Positions 1 to 9,830 of a stretch of 64,000 nt of DNA are shown here, piece after piece (within the stretch, counting starts at the first letter, position 1; each line of letters begins with the position of its first letter). Origin of the DNA: Streptomyces violaceorubidus (lineage in GTDB: Bacteria; Actinomycetota; Actinomycetes; Streptomycetales; Streptomycetaceae); assembly GCF_000717995.1 (NCBI RefSeq), contig NZ_JODM01000009.1, forward strand, positions 1-64,000, read 5' to 3'. Position numbers and translations under genes: made by a program. A model generated the notes under the pieces. The model was not told the DNA's origin. It worked only from the letters and a program-made list of their open reading frames with translations, and searched no databases.

Positions 1-583
1 CGAGCAGGGGCAGCGGCTCGGAGGAGGTGACCAGGTCCCGCAGCGGATGGCGGGCCAGGACCGCGTCCACCTCCGGCGTCAACGCCGCCGCCAGCCGGGT
101 GGCCACGGGCAGCGTGTCGTCGAGCAGGGTCGCCGCCGCGGCGAGCACCACCGCCCGCCCCGCTCCCTCCGGCACCCCCGCGGCGGCCCGCCGGTACAGC
201 TCGGCCCCCTCCTCGAGCACGAGGCCGGCGTCGATGCCGGCCGGGACCTTGATCCGTGCGGTGTGCCGCCAGGTGGCGACGGGGTCGCTCCACGCCTCCA
301 CCCGGTACGTCCAGTTGCCCGGCGCGCCCGGGGTGACCTCGGCGCCCCAGCGGTCGGTGCCCGGGGCCAGCTCCCGCATCGGCGTCCAGGGGCCCGGCCG
401 GCCCTCGGGGTCCTTCAGCACGACATTGGCGGCCACCGCGTCGTGCCCCTCCCGGAACACGGTGGCGGTGACCTCGAACGTCTCTCCCGTCACCGCCTTC
501 GCCGGACGCCTGCCGTGCTCCACCACCGGCTGGACGTCCCGGACCGGGATACGTCCGATCCCCACGGTCGCGCTCATCCGCAT
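1..583 (-). CDS. glgE: GlgE maltosyltransferase, N-terminal part (truncated by window edge)
   Basis: GlgE transfers maltose from alpha-maltose-1-phosphate to the non-reducing end of alpha-1,4-glucan in the cytoplasm. About 194 residues are visible and the rest lies beyond base 1, so the GH13 catalytic barrel is not seen. The visible part matches the GlgE N-domain: a start resembling VGIGRIPV, then RRPAKAVTGE, FREGHDAV and GPWTPMRELAPG, followed by the helical insert. A GGAGGTGAG site precedes ATG 583; ATG 577 in the same frame is the alternative start. It is divergent from the glgX side of the cluster. Streptomyces often carry two GlgE isoforms; which one this is cannot be told from the fragment. 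Confidence 0.9.
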   Translation of the reverse strand, partial: MRMSATVGIGRIPVRDVQPVVEHGRRPAKAVTGETFEVTATVFREGHDAVAANVVLKDPEGRPGPWTPMRELAPGTDRWGAEVTPGAPGNWTYRVEAWSDPVATWRHTARIKVPAGIDAGLVLEEGAELYRRAAAGVPEGAGRAVVLAAAATLLDDTLPVATRLAAALTPEVDAVLARHPLRDLVTSSEPLPLL

Positions 584-644
584 CTCACCTCCGCCGTGCT
601 CGGGGCCGGGCGCGGGCCCGGCCGATTGGGTTGGGCCGAAAGGC

Positions 645-917
645 TCAGGCCGCGCCGGAGGGGGCCTTGAACCCCGACGGGGCGAGGCGCTCCGGCTGCT
701 CCTGCGCATGGGTGACCAGGTTCGTCCGCAGATACCTTTCGGCGGCGTCCGCGGCCTCGCGTGCGCACCGCTTCCCCATCAGCACGCAGAGGGTGTAACC
801 GGAGTCCTCGAAGGTGGTCCGGACGGTGACGTCCGTGGGGGACGCCAGCATCGAGCGTTCCCAGGCGCGGTAATGCCGCAGCTGCCGGGCGACTTCGCTC
901 TTCGCGGGGAGCAGCAT
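645..917 (-). CDS. DUF5133 domain small protein
   Basis: A 90-residue protein that I recognise as the Streptomyces DUF5133 family from its start (MLLPAKSEVARQL), the central YTLCVLMGKR and the following CAREAADAAERYL. No enzymatic motif, signal peptide or membrane segment is visible; it looks like a small helical cytosolic protein. It has a good ribosome site (GGAAGGTGACC) before ATG 917. It lies 61 bp upstream of glgE on the same strand and may be cotranscribed with it. DUF5133 proteins are often encoded near anti-sigma or regulatory genes, and an ATPase-like regulator is divergent here, so a regulatory role is a guess. Function unknown. Confidence 0.8.
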   Translation of the reverse strand: MLLPAKSEVARQLRHYRAWERSMLASPTDVTVRTTFEDSGYTLCVLMGKRCAREAADAAERYLRTNLVTHAQEQPERLAPSGFKAPSGAA

Positions 918-1195
918 GGCCGGTCACCTTCCGGACGGTCCGGTGATACGGACGATCGAGTTCTTCACACATGGTGCACGGCCGGTCACCCCCCGTCTTG
1001 TTGGATCTTCAACCGCTTTCCGTCGCCCGCTCCCGCCCGGATTCCGACCCCCGGACCGCTCGTGTTGCACGAATGGACTACCGCTCCCACTCTGGAGTGA
1101 CTCAGAAGCGATCAGCGCTCACGCTTCGTGATCGGGGAGCCCGTCCCCCAAGGGACGAGGAGGAGCGAGAGCCTTCGCGGTGAGGAGCCACGACG

Positions 1196-1707
1196 ATGAA
1201 GACCGCAGTGCCCTGCTACTACCACCTCGACGTGGAAGTGAGCCCGGAACGGGTCGGACAGGTCAGGCGCATCCTGGCCGCCCACCTCCGGTTCTGGAAT
1301 CTGGAGCACCTCGTCGAACCAGTCTGCTCGGGCGCCGAGATGCTGCTCCGGGCGATCGACGAGCACGCCGGCGACAAGAACACGTCGATCGAGATGTGGT
1401 GGAACCACCAGCACCTCATCACGGCAGTGGGGGGCAACGACCGGGCGCTCCGGGTCGACCAGGACCTGCGCACCTGTCTGCAACACCTCGCCGCCAACAG
1501 CGACGGCTGGGGCTGCTGCGCCACCGACACCGGGGCGAAGGTCATCTGGTTCTCGCGCCGCGCCCGCGCCGGCGAACGCGTTCCGCTGGTGGCGAGGCCG
1601 CCCGAGCCGATCACCCAGGAGGGGCTGGAAGTGCCGCGAGAGATCATGCCGGTGGCCCGGGTGGCGGGCCGGGCGCGTACCCGCGAGGGCGTTCTGGAGG
1701 AGGCCCG

Positions 1708-1711
<4 letters not shown>
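1196..1711 (+). CDS. Degenerate HATPase_c-like regulatory protein
   Basis: A 171-residue protein resembling the small anti-sigma-type GHKL ATPases of Streptomyces: an N-terminal beta/alpha region (YYHLDVEVSPERVGQVRR), HLRFWNLEHLVEPV, then a C-terminal block (GAKVIWFSRR) like the usual GKTVWF ending. The canonical N-box (ELVTNAVRH) is replaced by SGAEMLLRAIDEHA, and the glycine-rich lid is absent (LAANSDGWGC instead of GRGL..V). ATP binding or kinase activity is therefore doubtful. Its stop overlaps the GTG of glgX (GTGA), so the two are translationally coupled. The linkage suggests a role in glycogen metabolism, which is inference. A short hairpin with a CCAA loop lies upstream at 1142-1157. 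Confidence 0.7.
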
Positions 1712-3855
<2,144 letters not shown>

Positions 3856-3865
3856 GCCCGTGAGA

Positions 3866-4666
3866 TCAGCTGCCGAGGCGGCGCGCGGTCACCGTGAACT
3901 GCGCGCCGTCGGCGTCGCGGAGCACCGCCTCGTCCGTATCCAGCACAAGCACACTGCCCCCGTGCCGCTCCGCGGCGCGGGCGCAGGCCGTGACGTCCTC
4001 GACCGCGAAGTGGACCTGCCAGTGCGGCCGGACGGCCGGGTCGGGAGCCGCCCCCAGCGCTCCCGACTCGATGCGGGCCACGACCTCGCCCTCGTGGCGC
4101 AGGACCACCTCGTCGCCCTCGTAGCGGACCTCGCAGCCCTGCCCCGACGCCCACTCGAAGATCTCGCCGTAGAAGATCGCGGCGTCGAAGGCGTCACGGG
4201 TGTGCAGGCGGATGAAGGCGGGGCGCTTGGTGCGCCAGGTGTCCCAGTCCGAGAACAGCTCGCCCTCCCAGATGCCGAAGGTCGCGCCGTCCCGGTCGGC
4301 GAGCAGGGCCGCCCGCCCCGGCGGCAGGGAGATCGGCCCGACCGCGGCGGTGCCGCCGCGCTCCTGCGCCCGCGAGACGGCCTCGTCGGCACTGCGCACG
4401 GCGAAGTACGGCGTCCACGCCACCGCCATCTGCCACATCGCGGCGACGGCGGCGATCCCGGCCACCGGCACCCCGTCGGCCAGGGCGATCCGGAAGGGCT
4501 CGCCCAGCCGGACGGGCCGCCACTGCCAGCCCAGCACGGCGGAGTAGAACTCCTCGGTGGCCTTCAGATCACGGCTGGTGAGACTCACCCAGCAGGGGGC
4601 CCCGTACACGGAGTGCGTGGACAGGAGGCTCTCCCCGCGGGTGGAGGAGGTCGTGTCGTGGTTCAT
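3866..4666 (-). CDS. Tandem VOC (glyoxalase/bleomycin-resistance fold) protein
   Basis: A 266-residue protein with two vicinal-oxygen-chelate modules. Module 1 starts near GAPCWVSLTSRDLKAT..FYSAVLGW; module 2 near PAFIRLHTRDAFDAAIFYGEIFEW. Each shows the beta-alpha-beta-beta-beta pattern with pieces such as GRAALLADRDGATFGIW and GSVLVLDTDEAVLRDADGAQF. Such double-VOC proteins are common in Streptomyces and may bind or inactivate small molecules; substrate unknown. The metal-binding His/Glu set of true glyoxalase I is not convincing. ATG 4666 is used; an in-frame GTG at 4711 would add 15 residues. No strong ribosome site is visible at either. Confidence 0.8.
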   Translation of the reverse strand: MNHDTTSSTRGESLLSTHSVYGAPCWVSLTSRDLKATEEFYSAVLGWQWRPVRLGEPFRIALADGVPVAGIAAVAAMWQMAVAWTPYFAVRSADEAVSRAQERGGTAAVGPISLPPGRAALLADRDGATFGIWEGELFSDWDTWRTKRPAFIRLHTRDAFDAAIFYGEIFEWASGQGCEVRYEGDEVVLRHEGEVVARIESGALGAAPDPAVRPHWQVHFAVEDVTACARAAERHGGSVLVLDTDEAVLRDADGAQFTVTARRLGS

Positions 4667-4842
4667 GGCAGTCGCGTCCTGGTCTCGTCCACCGGCAGCC
4701 ACCGGCTCCACACCAGTGTCCGGCCGGGAGTGCGGCGGGCGCCTGGCGAGTACCCCGCACAGGGCGCCGAAACGGTGGCGTGCCCGCCCCGGACGGCCCA
4801 GTGGCGCGACGGCGCGGGGCTGGCCAGGATGGAGGCCCGGAG

Positions 4843-5244
4843 GTGAGCGTGCCCCCCGCCGACGTGTGCCCGGGCCCCGGCCCGGATTCCGACCCTGACC
4901 AGATCTTCCGGTTGCAGGAGCAGGTCCGGCAGCTCAAGGAGGCGGTCGTCTCGCACGCCGTCGTCGACCAGGCGATCGGTGTCGTCATCGCGCTCGGCGG
5001 GGTGACGCCGGACGAGGGGTGGATCGTCCTGAAGGAAGTTTCCCAGCATACGAACATCAAACTCCGCAATGTGGCGGAAACGATACTCATCTGGAGGCGC
5101 ACCGGAGTGATGCCGCCGCAGATGCTGGCCGCCCTGGAGGACCGCCTCGGGCGGCCGGGGGTCGACGGGCCCCCGCTCGACGGGCCCGCGCTCAGCGGGC
5201 CTCCGCCAGGATCTCCTCGCGTATCCGGTCGAAGCAGCCGGTGA
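4843..5244 (+). CDS. ANTAR domain RNA-binding regulator
   Basis: About 133 residues. After a Pro/Asp-rich N-terminus comes a short coiled coil (IFRLQEQVRQLKEAVVSHAVVDQAIGVV) and then the three-helix ANTAR body (GVTPDEGWIVLKEVSQHTNIKLRNVAETIL). ANTAR proteins bind dual-hexaloop RNA and cause transcription antitermination. No GAF or receiver sensor domain is attached, so any signal would have to come from a partner. GTG 4843 follows GGAGG at 4831-4835; GTG 4849 and an upstream in-frame start at 4780 are alternatives. The C-terminal tail is Gly/Pro-rich, and its last 53 bp overlap the convergent sigma-factor gene. Confidence 0.8.
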   Translation: MSVPPADVCPGPGPDSDPDQIFRLQEQVRQLKEAVVSHAVVDQAIGVVIALGGVTPDEGWIVLKEVSQHTNIKLRNVAETILIWRRTGVMPPQMLAALEDRLGRPGVDGPPLDGPALSGPPPGSPRVSGRSSR

Positions 5245-5983
5245 GCAGCCGGGAGACGTGCATCTGGGAGATGCCGAGCTGCTGGGCGATGCGGCTCTGT
5301 GTCATCCCGCCGAAGAAGCGCAGGTAGAGGATGGTGCGCTCGCGTTCGGGCAGCGCCTGGAGGCAGGGCCGGACGGCCACCCGGTCGACGACCGCGTCGA
5401 AAGCGGGATCGGGACCGCCCAGCGCGTCACCCAGGGCGTACCCGTCGGTGCCGGGCATCTCCGCCTCCAGCGACAGCGCCGAGAAGCACTCCAGTGCCTC
5501 CATGCCGGTACGCACCTCGACCGTGGTCAGCTGGGCGTGTTCGGCGATCTCCTCCACGGTCGGGGGCCGCCCCGGCGTGGTCTGCGCCAGCTCCTTGGCC
5601 GATCTGCGGACCCGGTTGCGCAGGTCCTGGATGCGGCGCGGCACGTGCAGCGTCCACATGTGGTCGCGGAAGTGCCGTTTGATCTCGCCGGTCACGGTCG
5701 GCACCGCGTACGCCTCGAAGGCGTGGCCCCGGCCGGGGTCGTAGTGGTCGACGGCCTTGACCAGGCCGAGGGCCGCCACCTGGTAGAGATCCTCCAGGTT
5801 CTCGCCGCGGCCCCGGAAGCGGACGGCGATCCGCTCCGCCATGGGCAGCCAGACCCGGATCAGTTCGTCCCGCAGCGCCTTGCGCTCCGGTCCCTCGGGC
5901 AGCCCGGCGAGCCGGTCGAACGCCGCGGCGGTGTCGGGGGCGTCGTCGTGCGGGTGGGGCTGGGTTCTGCCGGCGACACGCAT
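5192..5983 (-). CDS. SigB/SigF/SigG-family RNA polymerase sigma factor
   Basis: A 263-residue group 3 sigma factor. Region 2: ENLEDLYQVAALGLVKAVDHYDPGRGHAFEAYAVPTVTGEIKRHFRD; region 3 around PGRPPTVEEIAEHAQL; region 4 with LPERERTILYLRFFGGMTQ followed by the helix-turn-helix (RIAQQLGISQMHVSRLL). This is the pattern of the Streptomyces stress/differentiation SigB-like paralogues. ATG 5983 has an excellent GGGAGG site 8 bases upstream; the longer frame towards 6181 has no support. Such sigmas are normally held by an anti-sigma/anti-anti-sigma pair; none is adjacent except possibly the ATPase-like protein at 1196, which is inference. The gene is divergent from the 6285 gene across a 301-bp gap. 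Confidence 0.9.
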   Translation of the reverse strand: MRVAGRTQPHPHDDAPDTAAAFDRLAGLPEGPERKALRDELIRVWLPMAERIAVRFRGRGENLEDLYQVAALGLVKAVDHYDPGRGHAFEAYAVPTVTGEIKRHFRDHMWTLHVPRRIQDLRNRVRRSAKELAQTTPGRPPTVEEIAEHAQLTTVEVRTGMEALECFSALSLEAEMPGTDGYALGDALGGPDPAFDAVVDRVAVRPCLQALPERERTILYLRFFGGMTQSRIAQQLGISQMHVSRLLTGCFDRIREEILAEAR

Positions 5984-6032
5984 CACGCGCACCTCCCTCA
6001 GCAGGGGTGCTGGCAAGTCCTCGTATATATGG

Positions 6033-6056
6033 ATACTGAGCGCGAATGACGCAAAC
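6033..6056 (-). promoter_or_regulatory. Candidate promoter of the sigma-factor gene
   Basis: On the minus strand GTTT is followed after 14 bases by CAGTAT, close to the SigB-type pattern GNNT-N14..16-GGGTAY known in Streptomyces (four of six bases of the -10). The AT-rich TATATA just downstream could instead be part of a housekeeping -10. It sits about 50 bp upstream of ATG 5983. Self-regulation by a SigB-like factor would fit but is inference. Confidence 0.3.
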
Positions 6057-6173
6057 GGCCACTCGAACGGCCGCGTACCGGTGCGGTGCGCCCGCCCCGT
6101 CGCGGGACGTGATGTGCGGCACGCTCCCGGTGATCGTGCGGACCGGTGCCGGCGGATCGTCCCTGCGCAACGC

Positions 6174-6188
6174 TTGATCATCGATCAA
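6174..6188. promoter_or_regulatory. Perfect inverted repeat TTGATC-ATC-GATCAA
   Basis: Two six-base arms separated by three bases form an exact palindrome in the middle of the divergent intergenic region between the sigma-factor gene and the 6285 gene. It lies 39 bp upstream of the TTGACA-like -35 at 6227. It is AT-rich against a very GC-rich background. It is a good operator candidate for one or both genes; the binding protein is unknown. Confidence 0.45.
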
Positions 6189-6226
6189 AAGCGACGAAGC
6201 CCCTGGCCACAGCGCATTCCGCTCAT

Positions 6227-6256
6227 TTGACAGTGCGCTGAGCGTGCGGATAGGAA
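6227..6256 (+). promoter_or_regulatory. Housekeeping-type promoter upstream of the 6285 gene
   Basis: A perfect TTGACA at 6227-6232 is followed after 18 bases by TAGGAA at 6251-6256, which fits a HrdB-type promoter. Transcription would start near 6263, about 22 bp before GTG 6285. The rest of the 301-bp intergenic space (5984-6284) holds the palindrome at 6174 and the minus-strand promoter candidate. Confidence 0.5.
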
Positions 6257-6284
6257 GCAGCGTCGAGAGGTCGAGAGGGGCACC

Positions 6285-6809
6285 GTGTACGAGCCGAACG
6301 TGGTCGGGGACTGGCAGGAGTACGACGAGCACCCCGGCCTGCGGGTCCGCGTCCACCGTCTTGAGCCGGCCGAGCCGCCGCGCGGCCGCGACGACGCCGC
6401 CGAGGGGCTGACGTACTTCCGGGTCCGGGTGACCGTCGAGAACCGGGGCGGGCGGCACCTCGGCATCCACCTGGAGGACGGTCAGATCGACGTGCGGACC
6501 GGACCCGAGGGGGAGAGCGCCTTCCTGGACTGGCGCAACTGCCAGTTCATCGAGGGCTTCGACGTCTACCCGCTGCGCCGGGCCACCGCCGTGCTCTACG
6601 CGGCCGGTCCGGAGGCGAGCCTGAGCCAGGTGGACGTGCAGGTGCAGCTGAGGGTGGACGAGGAGTGGGCCGACCGCCGGCTGTGGAGCGGCGCGCTCGG
6701 GCTGCCCGACGGCGCCGGCGCCACCCCGTGCGGCGGGGTGCGGGAGGAGGGACTCGCGCACCAGGTGAGCGCGTTCCTGCGGGGCCAGTCCGAGGAGGGC
6801 TCCGCCTGA
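6285..6809 (+). CDS. Hypothetical protein, probably all-beta
   Basis: A 174-residue cytosolic protein without signal peptide or transmembrane segments. The sequence alternates beta-strand-like stretches (LTYFRVRVTVENRGGRHLGIHLEDGQIDVRTG, SLSQVDVQVQLRV), giving the impression of an immunoglobulin-like or C2-like sandwich of the kind used for protein interaction. No catalytic motif is recognised. GTG 6285 is supported by the promoter at 6227-6256 and by the GAGAGGGG stretch just upstream. It is divergent from the sigma-factor gene and convergent with hemC. Function unknown. Confidence 0.65.
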   Translation: MYEPNVVGDWQEYDEHPGLRVRVHRLEPAEPPRGRDDAAEGLTYFRVRVTVENRGGRHLGIHLEDGQIDVRTGPEGESAFLDWRNCQFIEGFDVYPLRRATAVLYAAGPEASLSQVDVQVQLRVDEEWADRRLWSGALGLPDGAGATPCGGVREEGLAHQVSAFLRGQSEEGSA

Positions 6810-6820
6810 CCGGCAGGCGG
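6802..6820. terminator. Hairpin at the convergent 6285-gene/hemC junction
   Basis: CCGCCTG and CAGGCGG form a perfect 7-bp stem with a 5-base loop that overlaps the stop codon of the plus-strand gene and lies 8 bp from the hemC stop. There is no U-tract, as is usual in Streptomyces. It could serve both genes. Confidence 0.45.
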
Positions 6821-6827
6821 CCGCACC

Positions 6828-7763
6828 TCAGTGGGCGATGCCGTCGATGATCTCCCGGGCGCCCTGCCTGAGCAGGGCCACGGCGACCGAGGTGCCGAGG
6901 GTCGCCGGGTCGAGCCGGCCCGCCCACTCGTGCGCGTTCAGCCGGGTCTTGCCGTCGGGGGTGAAGACGCAGGCCCGCAGCGAGAGTTCCCCGCTGGGGT
7001 CCATTCGGGCGTACCCGGCGATCGGGCTGTTGCAGTGCCCCTGAAGGACGTGCAGGAACATCCGCTCGGCCGTCGCCTCCCGGTGCGTCGCGGGGTGGCC
7101 GAGGCCGCTCACCGCGTCGATCAGGCCGCTGTCGCCCTCCCGGCACTGGAGGGCGAGGATGCCCGCGCCGATCGGCGGCATCATCGTCTCGGGGGAGAGG
7201 ACCTCGCTGATCACGTCGCCGCGGCCGATGCGTTCCAGACCGGAGACCGCGAGCAGCAGCGCGTCCGCCTCGCCCGCGGCGAGCTTCGCCAGCCGCCGGT
7301 TGGCGTTGCCGCGGAAGGGCACGCACCGCAGGTGCGGGTGGGTGGCGGCCAGTTGGGCGACCCGGCGCACCGAGGAGGTGCCGATGCGCGTGCCCTCCGG
7401 CAGCTCGTCCAGGGTGAGCCCGTCGGGGTGGACGAGCGCGTCCCGCACGTCGTCCCGCTCCAGGAACGCGGCGAACACCGTACCGGCGGGCAGCGGCCGG
7501 TCGGCGGGCACGTCCTTGACGCAGTGCACCGCGAGATCGGCCTCGCCCGACAGCAGGGCGGCGTCGACCTCCTTGGTGAACGCGCCCTTGCCCTCCACCT
7601 GGGAGAGGTCGCCGAGCCACTTGTCGCCGGTGGTCTTCACCGGGACGACCTCGGTGCGCACGCCGGGGTGGAGGGCCGTGAGCCCGGCCCGTACGCGCTC
7701 GACCTGAGCGAGCGCCATGGGGGAGTCGCGGGAGACGATGCGGATCAGTTCGGGGGCGGACAT
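6828..7763 (-). CDS. hemC: Hydroxymethylbilane synthase (porphobilinogen deaminase), HemC type
   Basis: A 311-residue enzyme joining four porphobilinogens into hydroxymethylbilane, using a covalently bound dipyrromethane cofactor. Recognisable blocks: [53 protein letters not shown], and the cofactor cysteine in [13 protein letters not shown]. The usual PAVGQGA segment reads [12 protein letters not shown], so it diverges from canonical HemC. No other haem gene is nearby, whereas the housekeeping hemC of Streptomyces sits in a hem cluster; this is therefore probably a second copy (inference). A TATCGT -10-like hexamer six bases before ATG 7763 with no ribosome site suggests leaderless translation. 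Confidence 0.9.
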   Translation of the reverse strand: MSAPELIRIVSRDSPMALAQVERVRAGLTALHPGVRTEVVPVKTTGDKWLGDLSQVEGKGAFTKEVDAALLSGEADLAVHCVKDVPADRPLPAGTVFAAFLERDDVRDALVHPDGLTLDELPEGTRIGTSSVRRVAQLAATHPHLRCVPFRGNANRRLAKLAAGEADALLLAVSGLERIGRGDVISEVLSPETMMPPIGAGILALQCREGDSGLIDAVSGLGHPATHREATAERMFLHVLQGHCNSPIAGYARMDPSGELSLRACVFTPDGKTRLNAHEWAGRLDPATLGTSVAVALLRQGAREIIDGIAH

Positions 7764-7835
7764 GCGGACACGATAGTGCCCCGGGGCGCCCGGGGCGCAC
7801 ATCCCGCCCGAGCGGCCCCGGTTCGCCCCCTCGTC

Positions 7836-8612
7836 TCAGGCGTTCGGATCGAAGGGGATGCCTGCGGGCTTGGCGGCGGCCAGGTGGGAGGCGAAACTGC
7901 CGTCCTTGAGGCCGAAGTTGGCGCTGCCGAAGTCATAGGCGCTCAGCCTGTCGCGCAGGCCCGCCGGATAGCCGTTCCAGCCCACCAGCGCCGGGTACTG
8001 CCAGGTGCCCTTGTGGTTCTCCGGCGGTTCGTCGCCCGAGGTCGCCAGACGGAAGCAGTGGGTGCCGATGCCGTCCTTGTGGTAGACGATCTTCGGATGG
8101 GTGCCGTCGAAGCGGACGGCCGACCGCTCGTGCACGCTGAACGAGCCGTGGTTGGACGTCGACACGTACTGCACGGTGTCCTCCTTCACCCACACCACCA
8201 CGTGCTCCCAGTCGTGCCGGTGGCCGCCGAGGCTCGTGCCGGGCAGGGCCTGGTCCTTCTCGAAGTAGAGCCCGTACATGTAGGCGCACCAGCCGTTGTC
8301 GCACTTGGCGCGCGCGTAGCCGTTGGTGTTGTCCAGGTCGGAGGCGTCGCGGCAGTTGCCGTTGAGGGCACCGGTCGGGTTCAGCCCGCCGTTGACCGCT
8401 CCGTCGGCGCCGATGGCCGGGGTGGGATAGCAGCCGTCGGTGTCGTAGTCGTAGGCGGGCTGGTACGCCCGCTCCAGAGCGTCGGCGTTGCCGGGCAGGC
8501 CCGGGGGCGGGGCGGCGAAGGCGGTGGCGGGGAAGGCCACGACGAGGGCGAGGGCACCGAGCGGTACGGTGAGCCATCTCCTGCGCGGTGTTGCGGCGGT
8601 ACGCGGCGGCAT
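7836..8612 (-). CDS. Secreted NPP1/NLP-family protein
   Basis: A 258-residue exported protein. The N-terminus is a Sec signal peptide (Arg-rich start, hydrophobic LTVPLGALALVVAF, cleavage near AFAA). The mature part carries the family heptapeptide region HRHDWEH in SLGGHRHDWEHVVVW, the metal-binding motif of necrosis- and ethylene-inducing-like proteins, plus four or more cysteines for disulfides. NLPs of plant-associated microbes can bind sphingolipids; in saprophytic streptomycetes the role is not established. A GAGGAG ribosome site precedes ATG 8612. The 141-bp gap upstream contains two copies of GTTGGGCTGCC. Confidence 0.9.
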   Translation of the reverse strand: MPPRTAATPRRRWLTVPLGALALVVAFPATAFAAPPPGLPGNADALERAYQPAYDYDTDGCYPTPAIGADGAVNGGLNPTGALNGNCRDASDLDNTNGYARAKCDNGWCAYMYGLYFEKDQALPGTSLGGHRHDWEHVVVWVKEDTVQYVSTSNHGSFSVHERSAVRFDGTHPKIVYHKDGIGTHCFRLATSGDEPPENHKGTWQYPALVGWNGYPAGLRDRLSAYDFGSANFGLKDGSFASHLAAAKPAGIPFDPNA

Positions 8613-8753
8613 CGCGTTCTCCTCAGGCTGCGGCAGCCCAACGGCTTTGGGGGGAAGGGGAGTTCAGGGTCCCTTCTTTTCCCTCCGGCGCCAAGGGCGC
8701 ACACGCGTCCCCGCGGTGAAGGGCAGCCCAACACCTGACCGCGCGTCACCCGC

Positions 8754-9734
8754 TCACACCAGGTCGTCCGGAATGTCCGCGGCCGACTCCTCGGGTGCCA
8801 GGTCCGGGCGGAGCCTGAGCCAGGAGGGCTGGCGCAGCATGCCCTCCCGGGTGCGGGTGCTGTAGCGGACCTCGCCGACCAGCCGGGGCACGACCCAGCG
8901 CGCCCCCGGCACCCGCGGTACCGGGTCGAAGGGGCAGACATCACTCGCGGCGGTCGCCAGCAGCGCGGCCAGCTCGGTGCGCTCGCCCTCGCTCCAGCCG
9001 GTGCCGACCCCGCCGACGTAGCGCAGTCGGCCCGCGGCGCGCTGGCCGACCAGGACGGCACCGGGAAGGCCGCCGAGCCGTCCCCTGCCGGGCAGCCAGC
9101 CGCCGACCACGACGTCCTCGCTGCGCATGTTGCGGATCTTGATCCAGGCCCGGGAGCGGACCCCGGGCTCGTACACCGAGTCCAGCCGCTTGCACACCAG
9201 CCCCTCCAGGCCGTGCTCGCGGGTGGCCCGCAGGGCCTGTTCGCCGCGGCCGACCAGCGCGGTCGGGGTCGACCACGACGGGCCGCCGAGACCGAGGTCC
9301 GTCAGCCGCTCGCGGCGGCCGGTGTAGGGCAGGCGCAGCAGGGAGCGTCCGGCCAGGTGGAGGGCGTCGAACAGGACCAGGTGGACGGGGGCCCGCGCCG
9401 CCCGGTGCGCGGCCCGGGCCGGGGCGTGCGCGAGGCCCATCCGGGACTGGAGCAACTGGAAGTCGGCACGGCCCTGTTCGTCCAGGGCCAGTACCTCGCC
9501 GTCCAGGACGGCGGGGGTCCGGCCGAGCGCGGTGGCGAGCGGCGCCAGTTCCGGATAGGCGGCGGTGATGTCCCGGCCGGAGCGGGCGCGCAGCAGGACG
9601 CTCCCGTCGCCCGGCAGGTAGACCACCACACGCTGCCCGTCCTGCTTGGTCTCGTAGGCCCAGCGCGCGTCCTGCCCGGCCGACGGCAGGGCGCCGGGGG
9701 TGGCGAGCATCGGAGGGATCAGCGGCAGCTCCAC
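8754..9734 (-). CDS. ATP-dependent DNA ligase (stand-alone ligase domains)
   Basis: A 326-residue ATP-dependent ligase that seals nicks via an enzyme-adenylate. Motif I is ETKQDGQR with Lys30 as the adenylated residue; motif III-like LVLFDALHL, motif IV EGLVCKR and motif V AWIKIRN follow, then an OB-fold C-terminus (RYVGGVGTGWSEGE). It has the size and style of the LigC/LigD ligase module without polymerase or phosphoesterase domains; a separate phosphoesterase is encoded at 16184. The GTG at 9734 lacks a clear ribosome site, and the Met codon eight residues later (9710) is an alternative start. Confidence 0.9.
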   Translation of the reverse strand: MELPLIPPMLATPGALPSAGQDARWAYETKQDGQRVVVYLPGDGSVLLRARSGRDITAAYPELAPLATALGRTPAVLDGEVLALDEQGRADFQLLQSRMGLAHAPARAAHRAARAPVHLVLFDALHLAGRSLLRLPYTGRRERLTDLGLGGPSWSTPTALVGRGEQALRATREHGLEGLVCKRLDSVYEPGVRSRAWIKIRNMRSEDVVVGGWLPGRGRLGGLPGAVLVGQRAAGRLRYVGGVGTGWSEGERTELAALLATAASDVCPFDPVPRVPGARWVVPRLVGEVRYSTRTREGMLRQPSWLRLRPDLAPEESAADIPDDLV

Positions 9735-9794
9735 GGGTCAGTACTCGACCCGCCCGGGTGCCCTTACGCGCGTTGCCCGCCAGGTTCGCCTGAA

Positions 9795-9824
9795 CGGCGC
9801 CGGTCCCCGGTCCGGCCGGCGCCG
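9795..9824 (-). terminator. Hairpin downstream of the MFS gene
   Basis: CGGCGCCGG (9795-9803) and CCGGCGCCG (9816-9824) form a perfect 9-bp stem with a 12-base loop, just past the stop of the minus-strand MFS gene and before the ligase start. Confidence 0.55.
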
Positions 9825-9830
9825 TCGCGG

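Noticed and set aside
1180..1707. Upstream in-frame extension of glgX
   Set aside because: Its translation is Arg/Pro-rich and overlaps the ATPase-like gene in another frame; the ribosome site before GTG 1708 decides the start.
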